The notes below the pieces were generated by a model that was not told the DNA's origin, did no database searches, and saw nothing but the letters and a program-made list of their open reading frames with translations. DNA of 64,000 bases from Bacteroidia bacterium (GTDB taxonomy: Bacteria; Bacteroidota; Bacteroidia; Palsa-965). Of this stretch, positions 15,877-24,344 are shown piece by piece. Numbering within the stretch: position 1 is the stretch's first letter; each line of letters opens with the position of its first letter. The translations under genes and the position numbers were made by a program. The stretch lies in the NCBI GenBank assembly GCA_023151315.1, contig JAKLJE010000013.1, positions 62,001 to 126,000 on the forward strand, given 5' to 3'.

Positions 15877-17250
15877 ATGAGAATTCACTTCATTGCAATC
15901 GGAGGCAGCGCTATGCACAACATGGCCATCGCCATGAAACTGAAAGGGAACAACGTTACAGGTTCTGATGATGAAATCAACGAGCCATCCCGCAGTCGTT
16001 TGGATAAGCATGGATTGCTACCTGCTCAGATGGGTTGGTATCCTGAAAAGATCACTGCTGATATTGATGAAGTGATTTTAGGAATGCATGCCCGCGAAGA
16101 CAATCCGGAGTTGGTTCGTGCACGTGAACTCGGATTACGGATTTTCTCATATCCGGAATACCTGTACGAACAGAGCAAGGACAAAACGAGAATCGTAATC
16201 GGCGGAAGTCATGGAAAGACTTCAATCACTGCAATGATTCTTCATGTGATGAAACAGTGCAACGTGGATACAGATTACATGGTTGGTGCGCAGCTTGAAG
16301 GATTTGAAACGATGGTGAAAGTGACTGCAGAAGCGAAGTATATCGTGCTGGAAGGCGATGAATATCTTGCTTCACCGATTGATCGACGACCGAAGTTTCA
16401 CTTGTATCATCCGAACATAGCTTTGCTCAGCGGAATTGCCTGGGATCACATTAACGTATTCCCGACGTTCGATATTTACGTAGAGCAGTTTCGAAAGTTC
16501 ATTGATCTGATTGAACCACGAAGCAATGGAGAGAACGGCGTATTGGTGTATTGCGAAGAAGATGCAGTGCTGAAGTCAATCGCTCCGCAACATGGCAATA
16601 ATATTGACAGAAAACCATACGGAGTACCTGCGCATGTAATCCGTAACGGTGTTACATATCTGCTTCGCGACGGAAAGGAAATTCCGCTCTTGATTTTCGG
16701 TGAACACAATCTGATGAATCTTACCGGTGCGCGGTATGTATGCAATGCAATCGGTATACCTGATGAACAGTTTGATTCGACAATACAATCTTTCAAAGGT
16801 GCAGCGCGCAGATTGGAGCTGGTATTGAAAAAGGATTCTTTCAACTGCTACAAGGACTTTGCACATTCACCTTCAAAGTTGAAAGCAACAACTGCTGCGG
16901 TGAAGCAACAATTCCCGGATCGTCATGTTGTGGCATGTATGGAGTTACACACATTCAGTTCGCTTACTGCGGAATTTCTGAAAGAGTACAATGGCGCCAT
17001 GAATACTGCGGATGAAGCGTATGTGTATTTTAATCCTCATACCATAGCGCATAAAAAGCTGCCGCCGATTACAATGGAGCAGGTGAGAGCAGCTTTCGCA
17101 CGCCCTGATTTGAAAGTGTCAACGGATTCCGCTGCGCTGATGAACGAACTGCAAGCGAAAAACTGGAATAACAGTGTGCTGCTGTTTATGACCAGCGGAA
17201 ATTTTGACGGAGTTGATTTTGCGGAGGTAGCCCGATCATTACATACATGA
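15877..17250 (+). CDS. mpl: UDP-N-acetylmuramate:L-Ala-gamma-D-Glu-meso-DAP ligase (Mpl)
   Basis: 457 aa Mur ligase. N-terminal IHFIAIGGSAMHNMAIAMK is the Mpl/MurC nucleotide-binding strand. VIGGSHGKTSITAMIL (residues ~107-122) is the ATP-binding P-loop. VLEGDEYLASPIDRRPKFHLY matches the Mpl signature rather than MurC, as does LLSGIAWDHINVFPT. Mpl joins recycled murein tripeptide to UDP-MurNAc in the cytoplasm. It is shorter at the N-terminus than many MurC proteins, which also fits Mpl. It ends one base before the convergent DUF4199 gene. Confidence 0.9.
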   Translation: MRIHFIAIGGSAMHNMAIAMKLKGNNVTGSDDEINEPSRSRLDKHGLLPAQMGWYPEKITADIDEVILGMHAREDNPELVRARELGLRIFSYPEYLYEQSKDKTRIVIGGSHGKTSITAMILHVMKQCNVDTDYMVGAQLEGFETMVKVTAEAKYIVLEGDEYLASPIDRRPKFHLYHPNIALLSGIAWDHINVFPTFDIYVEQFRKFIDLIEPRSNGENGVLVYCEEDAVLKSIAPQHGNNIDRKPYGVPAHVIRNGVTYLLRDGKEIPLLIFGEHNLMNLTGARYVCNAIGIPDEQFDSTIQSFKGAARRLELVLKKDSFNCYKDFAHSPSKLKATTAAVKQQFPDRHVVACMELHTFSSLTAEFLKEYNGAMNTADEAYVYFNPHTIAHKKLPPITMEQVRAAFARPDLKVSTDSAALMNELQAKNWNNSVLLFMTSGNFDGVDFAEVARSLHT

Positions 17251-17721
17251 TCAACGCTTTCTTCTCGCCAACACAACAGTCGATCCGACGATAATCAGAA
17301 AGCCAAGTAGGAAATTCGGCATGGCCCAGAACTTCGTTCTGTCGAACATGATCTGACGGTCACTGAATGTTTCCAGCATTTTAGGAATGTCGCCTGCCTG
17401 ATTGTTTGCTTTCATGTATGAAGCAATCATGTACGGATCCTGGTGTGTAAGTCCGATGAAGAATGCGATTCCCCAAACGATGCAAATGATCAGTGCTGTA
17501 ATTCCACCGGCTTTCAATCCTGTTTTGAATGGCAAAATCTGATCAGGCTGCTCATTCTTCGTTCTCTTGATGGAAAAATAAATTGAAGCGAAATAGATCA
17601 ACATTGGAGCGTAGAACAGGAGTCCACCGATACTTCCGGTGAAGTTCCCGATCATGGTAGTTAACTGAAAGGCGGCTACAAGCGCCGCCCCGATCAGTCC
17701 AGTTGTTATTGAAGATTTCAT
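17251..17721 (-). CDS. DUF4199 membrane protein
   Basis: 156 aa with four hydrophobic segments: ~5-24, 30-50, 72-94 and 133-151. The layout and the segment QILPFKTGLKAGGITALI match DUF4199, a Bacteroidota inner-membrane family of unknown function. Its ATG overlaps the rho stop codon (TAATG), so it is translationally coupled to rho. Ends in a positively charged ARRKR tail, consistent with a cytoplasmic C-terminus. Confidence 0.85.
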   Translation of the reverse strand: MKSSITTGLIGAALVAAFQLTTMIGNFTGSIGGLLFYAPMLIYFASIYFSIKRTKNEQPDQILPFKTGLKAGGITALIICIVWGIAFFIGLTHQDPYMIASYMKANNQAGDIPKMLETFSDRQIMFDRTKFWAMPNFLLGFLIIVGSTVVLARRKR

Positions 17722-19505
17722 TATCCGTTCATCGAGATGAGGAATTCTTCATTTGATTGCGTATTCTTCATACGGTCTTTGAGGAATTCCATTGCTTCCT
17801 GAGGATTCATATCAGCAAGGTGCTTACGGAGAATCCAGATACGCTGCAATGCATCTTTCTCCATGAGGAGATCATCGCGACGTGTTGATGACGCTACAAG
17901 GTCAATTGCAGGGAACACACGCTTATTCGCGAGTTTGCGATCGAGCTGCAATTCCATGTTACCGGTTCCTTTAAATTCTTCGAAGATTACTTCGTCCATT
18001 TTACTTCCGGTTTCAGTAAGAGCAGTTGCAATGATGGTTAATGATCCTCCGTTTTCAATTTTTCGTGCCGCACCGAAGAAACGTTTTGGTTTCTGTAATG
18101 CATTTGCATCTACACCGCCGGAGAGAACTTTTCCTGAAGCAGGCTGCACAGTGTTGTAAGCGCGTGCCAAGCGAGTGATAGAGTCGAGGAGAATCACCAC
18201 ATCATGTCCGCACTCAACCATGCGTTTTGCTTTTTCAAGAACGATGTTTGCAATTTTTACGTGACGATCAGCGGGTTCATCGAATGTAGAAGCAATTACT
18301 TCTGCACGAACCGAACGCGCCATATCTGTTACTTCTTCCGGACGTTCATCAATAAGAAGAATCATCAGGTACGCTTCCGGATGATGATCCGCGATAGCGT
18401 TAGCAACTTCTTTCAAAAGAATCGTCTTACCGGTTTTAGGTTGTGCTACGATCAATCCGCGCTGACCTTTACCGATAGGAGTGAACATGTCCATGATGCG
18501 CATTGACATCGGCGCTTTCATTTTCACATTGCTGCCGCCTACAAGACTGAATTTCTCTTTCGGGAACAAAGGTGTAAGGAAGTCAAATGGAACGCGATCA
18601 CGAACATACGCCGGATCACGACCGTTGATTTTTTCCACTTTCACCAATGGGAAATATTTTTCTCCTTCTTTCGGAGGACGGATTCCGCCGCATACAGTAT
18701 CACCTGTCTTCAAACCGAAAAGTTTGATCTGTGATTGTGAAACGTAAACGTCGTCCGGTGAGTTGAGGTAGTTGTAATCAGAAGAACGAAGGAATCCGTA
18801 ACCGTCAGGCATGATTTCGAGAACACCTTCAGTGGTTACCACGTTATCGAAGTTGTACATTTCTTCGAGTGGCTGACGCTGCTGGAAATTCTGACGGTGC
18901 TGGTGACCATGCTGATTTCCATTGCCTCCGTTATTGTTGTTGCCCTGGTTCTGATTATTGCCTTGTTGATTCTCGTTCTTCGGCATCTGCGCCTGAACAA
19001 TCGGCGGAACCTGATTCATCGGAGGAGCAGGATTCTGAGGATTGTTACCTCCCTGCTGATTTTGTCCGCGATTGAATTGACGGTTCTGTTGATTTTGTTG
19101 TCCCTGATGACGATTATCGCGGCGCTGTTGATTGTGCTGCTGATTGAAAGGTTTTTTCTCGCCTTGAGGAGGATTGTTATGCTGAACAGGTTTCTGTTCC
19201 GGTTTCACTTCCTCTGTAGCAGGTGGTGTATTTTCGAGCGATACGAAACGTGTATCAGGTTCGGTTGTAGTTGTGAAAAGTTCAGCCGTTTCTTCGCCGG
19301 CTTTCGGCTTGCGCGGACGTTTACTCTTCTCAGCTTCCGGAGCATCTGCTCCTTTTTTTGCGCCACCGGCAACAGCCTGTGCATCCAGAATCTGATAAAT
19401 CAGTTCCTGTTTTTTCAGGGTGTCGGCCTTGGCAACATTAAGTTCTTTGGCTATTTCACGTAGTTCTCCAACCAGTTTGGAGTTCAATGCAACAATGTCG
19501 TACAT
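17721..19505 (-). CDS. rho: transcription termination factor Rho with long Gln/Asn-rich insert
   Basis: 594 aa, against about 420 in E. coli. Residues 1-42 are the Rho N-terminal helical domain. Residues ~45-212 form a low-complexity insert, basic at first (KRPRKPK) and then very Gln/Asn/Gly-rich (108-212). The cold-shock-like RNA-binding domain follows ([14 protein letters not shown], ~228-240). The RecA-like ATPase has Walker [28 protein letters not shown] (Walker B and Q-loop region) and the [10 protein letters not shown] segment. Hexameric helicase that releases RNA polymerase. A leader of up to 200 nt could allow autoregulation. Same operon as DUF4199. Confidence 0.97.
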   Translation of the reverse strand: MYDIVALNSKLVGELREIAKELNVAKADTLKKQELIYQILDAQAVAGGAKKGADAPEAEKSKRPRKPKAGEETAELFTTTTEPDTRFVSLENTPPATEEVKPEQKPVQHNNPPQGEKKPFNQQHNQQRRDNRHQGQQNQQNRQFNRGQNQQGGNNPQNPAPPMNQVPPIVQAQMPKNENQQGNNQNQGNNNNGGNGNQHGHQHRQNFQQRQPLEEMYNFDNVVTTEGVLEIMPDGYGFLRSSDYNYLNSPDDVYVSQSQIKLFGLKTGDTVCGGIRPPKEGEKYFPLVKVEKINGRDPAYVRDRVPFDFLTPLFPKEKFSLVGGSNVKMKAPMSMRIMDMFTPIGKGQRGLIVAQPKTGKTILLKEVANAIADHHPEAYLMILLIDERPEEVTDMARSVRAEVIASTFDEPADRHVKIANIVLEKAKRMVECGHDVVILLDSITRLARAYNTVQPASGKVLSGGVDANALQKPKRFFGAARKIENGGSLTIIATALTETGSKMDEVIFEEFKGTGNMELQLDRKLANKRVFPAIDLVASSTRRDDLLMEKDALQRIWILRKHLADMNPQEAMEFLKDRMKNTQSNEEFLISMNG

Positions 19506-19781
19506 ATCAATTTGTTAGATAAATAATTTTTTTCTGTCGAAGGGGAAAAGCTTTGCGTGAAGGGGTTTAACTGAATGACTCAGTTCTTGGTGCGGAATGA
19601 AATCCGGCAAAGCATGCTTGAATGATGTTTTTGTAAGTTATTCGGAATAGTTTTTTGCCGGGAAAAACAACTGAGAACTCAATTGTTCATGGCGGAAATG
19701 CACTGCAATAATACGAAGAATATTGAGTTGCAAATAAATCTCCTGAAAATTTATCCTGTTTCAGGTCCAAGGGGAAACGGT
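19506..19781. other. rho upstream region
   Basis: About 275 bp without a gene. On the minus strand there is one weak -7 candidate, TATTATTG (19706-19713, 7 of 8), which would give rho a leader of roughly 195 nt. Short hairpin-forming segments (for example CGGA-ATGAAA-TCCG near 19595) lie within it. No ORF and no strong terminator. Confidence 0.4.
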
Positions 19782-19789
19782 TATTTTTG
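19782..19789 (+). promoter_or_regulatory. -7 box TATTTTTG (DUF4293 gene)
   Basis: Perfect TAnnTTTG match, 18 nt before the ATG at 19808. An in-frame TTG inside this box is therefore not the start. Confidence 0.6.
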
Positions 19790-19807
19790 CGGCTCAATCC
19801 AATTAAT

Positions 19808-20245
19808 ATGCTGCAACGTATTCAGACCCTTTTTCTGATGTTAAACGACGTAATACTTATCGCGTTGTTTTTTATTCCGATAATGTCGGTTGCCGACGCT
19901 AAAGGACCTGCATTTGCCACTCCTCTGGGTTTAACGGATGTTATACCCGCTTTAATAGGAGAAATTGTCCTGGCTATGTTCGCAACACTTATCATTACAC
20001 AATACAGGAACCGTAAGTTTCAGATGAAACTTTGCGTCGTAGGTGCAGTTTTAGCTCTGCTGAACACGACGGGTATGGTACTTATTGTGATGATGAATAA
20101 CAGCAGTGTTACCACAGGTGAGTTCCACTATACTTCAGAATCAGGTACATACATTTCACTTGCGCACTTCGCTTTGTTTGTGTTGGCACGAATATTCATT
20201 AAACGCGACGAAGATCTTGTAGCTTCTGTGGACCGTATACGATGA
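19808..20245 (+). CDS. DUF4293 membrane protein
   Basis: 145 aa. MLQRIQTLFLMLNDVILIALFF is the hallmark N-terminus of DUF4293. Four hydrophobic segments (~9-27, 45-68, 76-98, 113-130). The family lies next to rho in many Bacteroidota, as it does here in divergent orientation. Function unknown. The start is fixed by the promoter box just upstream and by the family N-terminus. A strong terminator follows 16 nt after the stop. Confidence 0.85.
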   Translation: MLQRIQTLFLMLNDVILIALFFIPIMSVADAKGPAFATPLGLTDVIPALIGEIVLAMFATLIITQYRNRKFQMKLCVVGAVLALLNTTGMVLIVMMNNSSVTTGEFHYTSESGTYISLAHFALFVLARIFIKRDEDLVASVDRIR

Positions 20246-20260
20246 TTAATTGAACGCAAT

Positions 20261-20298
20261 AAAAAACTCCGATAGAATGAACGCTATCGGAGTTTTTG
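20261..20298. terminator. strong bidirectional terminator
   Basis: A 10-bp perfect stem (ACTCCGATAG / CTATCGGAGT) with an 8-nt loop has an A run before it and a T run after it, so it works for both the DUF4293 gene and the convergent 1282-aa gene. Confidence 0.9.
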
Positions 20299-20316
20299 TT
20301 TTTAGTGTTTTGATGA

Positions 20317-23300
20317 TTAGCGAATAAGATTGACGTGGCCAATCATGTTGTGTTTCTTGCCAAGCATATCAATGCATTTGATCTTCCAAACGTAAGTATC
20401 TACCTGACAGAGCTGTCCGCTCTTACCTTGAACAGTTCCATTCCAGCCGTCGTTCATATCTTCAGTGTAATAGATCAGGTTGCCCCAGCGATCGAAGATC
20501 CACATTTCAAACTGGTCAGGATCGATTCCAACCCCTTGCGGGAAGAATACATCGTTAGAACCGTCTTCATTCGGTGTGAATGTATTCGGAACGAAAATCG
20601 CTACATCTGGATCAATGCATATTTCCTGCATAGACGTGTCGGTACATCCGTTCTGTGATTCAACTTCAAGAACCACATCATAACATCCCGGTCCAGGATA
20701 CTCAAACGATGGATTCTGTAAAGTTGACGATGCATTGCTTATATCTCCAAAGCTCCATGTCCATGCATTAGCACCTACAGAAAGATCTGTAAAGTAAATT
20801 GTAGGATTGAGTTCTGTAGTTGGCTGCGGGTTCGCACTGAATGCCGCGGTTGGAATTCCGTACACATCAATATAGTTGGTCATTGTGATGGTATTCGTAC
20901 AGCCTGCAGCAGAAATCACCGCAAGTGATACGGAATACAATCCTGACGTTGAATAACAATGCGTAGGATTCTGTTGCAAAGATGTGTTCTGATCGCCGAA
21001 ATCCCAGAGCCAGTTTGTTATAGTTCCAGAGGCGATACTTGTCATATCACTGAAGTTAACACACAACGGAGCACAACCTGCGAGTGTATCACCGCTCAGC
21101 GCTGCAGTAGGAACAGGGTTCACTGTTACAACAACAGTCGCAGTTGCTGTACATCCGTTAAGATCGGTCACATCAGCTGTGTAAGTTCCGGTAACCGGTG
21201 GAATTATGGTTTGCGAATTACCTGCAAGGTTACCCGGCGACCACACAACACTGTAGTTAGGTGTTCCTCCGCCCGGAGCTGCGCTCAGAGTTACAGGAGT
21301 TCCTTCGCACACAACGGAAGGCGTTGCAGTAGCTTGTACGTTAAGCTGACTTGGTTCCGTGATTACCGCAGATGCAGTTGAAGTACAACCATCAGCATCA
21401 GTAACAGTTACAACATAGTTACCTGCAGTAAGTGAATTCGCGGTAGCTCCGGTTCCTCCTGATGGAGACCAGTTGTAAGTGTATGGTCCGTTACCGCCCG
21501 TAAAGTTTCCTGTTGCAGAACCGTTGTTACCACCGAAGCAAAGAACATGTGTCAGCTGTCCCATTGTTGCAATAACACCCGGTTGATTGTATACGCTGAC
21601 AGTAACAGTGTCAGCACAACCATTGGCATCGGTAACAACAACGTCATAGTTACCACCGGCAACGTTTGTTAATGTTGAATCGTTGACGTTGTTCGGCAAC
21701 CAGTTGAATGAAAGTGCACCTGTTCCTCCGCTCGCTGATGAGTACGCATTACCGTCAGCTTGTCCGCAGTGCGCTGTATCCCAAGATGTGGTTATCACAA
21801 TTTGTGGAGGCTCAGTAACTGTTGTAGTTCCCGTTGTGGTACAGCCGTTGGCATCTGTAACGGTTACGTTGTACGTACCTGCACACACTGCATTGCAACT
21901 TGGCTGAGTACATCCGCTGTTCCAGTTAAACGTATAAGTTCCGGTTCCTCCGGCAGGAATTACAACTACCTGTCCGTCGCACACACCATAGCAGGAAACG
22001 TTAAATCCTCCGACAGTGTTGGTAAGTTGCGGTGGTTCAGTGATTGTAATCGTGGAGGTCGTTGAACAACCATTCGGATCACTTGCATCCACTACGTAAG
22101 TTCCCGCAGCTAATCCGGTTGCGGTATTGGTGGTTGATACATTCGGAGTCCAGACGTACGTTAATGTACCTGTATTACCGGTAACTGTTACGCTTGCCGT
22201 TCCTGAGTTGTCATTAAAGCACAACAAATCTGTAAACGAAGTTGTTGCGGTCATGTTTACTGACGATGCCACTGTGATAGTATCAATTGCAGTACATCCA
22301 TTGGCGTCTGTTACAGTAACACTGTAAGTTCCTGCAGAGAGGTTGCTCACTGTATTTGTAGTATAACCACCCGGATTCCAGACTACACTAGTAGTTCCGG
22401 TACCACCGGCAGAAATTACATCCACAGAACCATTAGCCTGATTACACGATGTTGGCAGTGATGTTGCTGAAGCTGTAAGCAAAGGTGGTTCTGTTACAGT
22501 GATATTTTGTGTTGTAGAACAACCATTCGCATCAGTAACAATTATGCTGTATGCCTGCGCAGTTAATCCGGTTCCGGTGTTCGTGTTGCCGGTGGTATTA
22601 TTTGTTGCTGCAGGACTCCACGCGAATGTATAAGGTCCTGTTCCTCCGGCACCGGTAATATCTGCAGATCCGCTGCTACCTCCGAAGCAGGCAACGTTAT
22701 TCACCAGAAATGTTGATGTTACCTGAGTAGGTTGTGTGATGGTAAACGTTTGTGTTCCTGTACAACCACTGGCATCGGTTGCCGTAACAACATAAGTTCC
22801 TTGGGAAAGTCCGGTTGCCGTGTTGCTGTTACCTGTTGTTGTATTTGTAACTGCAGGTGACCAAGTAAAAGTATATGGACTCGTACCTCCGCTTGCAGTT
22901 GTGGTAATACTACCGTTACTTCCGCCGAAACAACTGACGTTCGTTTGTGTTGTGTTGGCCACCGCAATTGCACCGCCGTTATTTGTGATTGTAACAGTTT
23001 GTGTGGTGGTAATACAAGGTGTTTGCGTAATGGTTACAGTGTAAGTTCCCGGACACAAACCTGTTGCGGTTGCGGCATTTCCTCCTGACGGAGCCCAACT
23101 GTATGTGTAGGAACCTGCAGGGGCAACGGTAACAGTTGCGCTTCCGTTACAGTTGGAGCAGGTTGCCGGAACTGATGTGGAAGTAACTGTAACTGCAGCT
23201 GAAGATGGACACGTTGTGCACGTTGTTGTACGGAAATACAATCCCGCAATACACAGATTGAAACAGTCACCACCGGTGTTGACGTTGAAGTTTGATGTAG

Positions 23301-24165
23301 TGGCTCCGGTAGCAACAGTGGTATTGGTTTGCATGAAGTTCCACCAGTTCCATGATGGAGGAATAGCGGTTCCGTTTGCACTCCATGAGGTAGGATTAAA
23401 CTGAATATCACCAACACCGAAGAATGCACGTGCTGAGTTAGTAGCGCCGCAGACTGCAGGGTTAATCGGCATGTTATAATTTCCTACACCGCCGTTAACA
23501 ATGATAGCACCGTCAGCAATTACAATTCGCCCTGCCCAGTTTGCGGTAGGTAAACTCCAAACAACAAGTAATGTTGCTCCGTCCATATCATTGCCGGCTG
23601 TTGGCGGATTTGTAAGGATGCCACTGATGTTATAAACTCCGTTTCCTTGTACTATTGCAGTTACGTCTGCACGATAAGTATACGAACCTGAATAACCCCA
23701 ACATTTATCGGGACCTTGTCCAACGATTGTCATTGGAAAAGCCTGCGTTCCGAATGGACCTGCAATGGTCGCAGTTTGCGCTGCTCCGTTACCTGATCCT
23801 TCCGCCCATAAATAAGCTCTTTCAATAACTGCACAAGCCGGAATACCGGTAATGTTAAATGGTGCGGGTTGCAGTACACCTGCAAGACTTCCTCTGCGTC
23901 CCAATCGCTGCGATGCGCTGGTATAATCCAGACCGCATTTCTGCATGTCGTAAATTACTCCGAGCGTTCCGTTACCGTTTTGCGGAGTTGGATTCTGTGG
24001 CCCTATACTTTGCACAGATGGATTGTTTGGATAGCCACATGCGCCGGGAACTCCGGGACAATTAGCAGAATGACTCGCGCTTTGTGTTTGAGTGCTTTGA
24101 GCAAAAGCAGATGTGGTCATTAATGACACAACTGCGAATGCGGAGACGAGTAGAGATGCTCTCAT
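20317..24165 (-). CDS. giant secreted SprB-repeat/PKD protein with T9SS type B signal (paralog 1, 8 repeats)
   Basis: 1282 aa. Signal peptide MRASLLVSAFAVVSLMTTSAFA. Residues ~24-322 are an N-terminal domain shared with the two neighbouring paralogs (QNGNGTLGVIYDMQKCGL, IERAYLWAEGSGNGA, CWGYSGSYTYRADVTA, NDMDGATLLVVWS, GGDCFNLCIAGLYFR). Then come 8 SprB-like repeats of ~75 aa (~323-936: CFGG..GSAT, YTWSPxGG, GTYTVTVTDANGCT), one Ig/PKD-like module (~937-1015) and two PKD domains with WLWDFGD and WTWSFGD. The C-terminal ~95 aa is the gliding-motility-type sorting domain (FVPNTFTPNEDGSNDVFF, IFDRWGNLIYY, GHVNLIR). Exported by T9SS and probably attached to or released from the surface. The start has an SD-like AAAAGGAG. 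Ligand unknown. Confidence 0.9.
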   Translation of the reverse strand: MRASLLVSAFAVVSLMTTSAFAQSTQTQSASHSANCPGVPGACGYPNNPSVQSIGPQNPTPQNGNGTLGVIYDMQKCGLDYTSASQRLGRRGSLAGVLQPAPFNITGIPACAVIERAYLWAEGSGNGAAQTATIAGPFGTQAFPMTIVGQGPDKCWGYSGSYTYRADVTAIVQGNGVYNISGILTNPPTAGNDMDGATLLVVWSLPTANWAGRIVIADGAIIVNGGVGNYNMPINPAVCGATNSARAFFGVGDIQFNPTSWSANGTAIPPSWNWWNFMQTNTTVATGATTSNFNVNTGGDCFNLCIAGLYFRTTTCTTCPSSAAVTVTSTSVPATCSNCNGSATVTVAPAGSYTYSWAPSGGNAATATGLCPGTYTVTITQTPCITTTQTVTITNNGGAIAVANTTQTNVSCFGGSNGSITTTASGGTSPYTFTWSPAVTNTTTGNSNTATGLSQGTYVVTATDASGCTGTQTFTITQPTQVTSTFLVNNVACFGGSSGSADITGAGGTGPYTFAWSPAATNNTTGNTNTGTGLTAQAYSIIVTDANGCSTTQNITVTEPPLLTASATSLPTSCNQANGSVDVISAGGTGTTSVVWNPGGYTTNTVSNLSAGTYSVTVTDANGCTAIDTITVASSVNMTATTSFTDLLCFNDNSGTASVTVTGNTGTLTYVWTPNVSTTNTATGLAAGTYVVDASDPNGCSTTSTITITEPPQLTNTVGGFNVSCYGVCDGQVVVIPAGGTGTYTFNWNSGCTQPSCNAVCAGTYNVTVTDANGCTTTGTTTVTEPPQIVITTSWDTAHCGQADGNAYSSASGGTGALSFNWLPNNVNDSTLTNVAGGNYDVVVTDANGCADTVTVSVYNQPGVIATMGQLTHVLCFGGNNGSATGNFTGGNGPYTYNWSPSGGTGATANSLTAGNYVVTVTDADGCTSTASAVITEPSQLNVQATATPSVVCEGTPVTLSAAPGGGTPNYSVVWSPGNLAGNSQTIIPPVTGTYTADVTDLNGCTATATVVVTVNPVPTAALSGDTLAGCAPLCVNFSDMTSIASGTITNWLWDFGDQNTSLQQNPTHCYSTSGLYSVSLAVISAAGCTNTITMTNYIDVYGIPTAAFSANPQPTTELNPTIYFTDLSVGANAWTWSFGDISNASSTLQNPSFEYPGPGCYDVVLEVESQNGCTDTSMQEICIDPDVAIFVPNTFTPNEDGSNDVFFPQGVGIDPDQFEMWIFDRWGNLIYYTEDMNDGWNGTVQGKSGQLCQVDTYVWKIKCIDMLGKKHNMIGHVNLIR

Positions 24166-24186
24166 GATACTCCTTTTAAAATGTGA

Positions 24187-24200
24187 CCTGAGGGCTCAGG
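24187..24200. other. perfect hairpin in 5' region of the 1282-aa gene
   Basis: CCTGAG-GG-CTCAGG lies 22 nt upstream of the start codon, just ahead of the SD-like AAAAGGAG. It could be an operator or an mRNA hairpin. The remaining 24201-24290 shows no clear -7 box. Confidence 0.4.
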
Positions 24201-24290
24201 AAATGGTGTTTGCAGGTGTAATTTAATAAAAATTGCATCCGTTTCCAAATAGTGGAAAATTCGCCGGATTTCGCATACTGAAAGGACAAA

Positions 24291-24328
24291 AAACAACGAG
24301 CCAATCGGGTTAAGAACGGCTCGTTGAG
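24291..24328 (-). terminator. Rho-independent terminator of the 2188-aa gene
   Basis: A 9-bp perfect stem (CAACGAGCC / GGCTCGTTG) with a 15-nt loop. Read on the minus strand it is followed by TTTTTTG. Confidence 0.85.
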
Positions 24329-24344
24329 TATGCAATTTGAAGTC

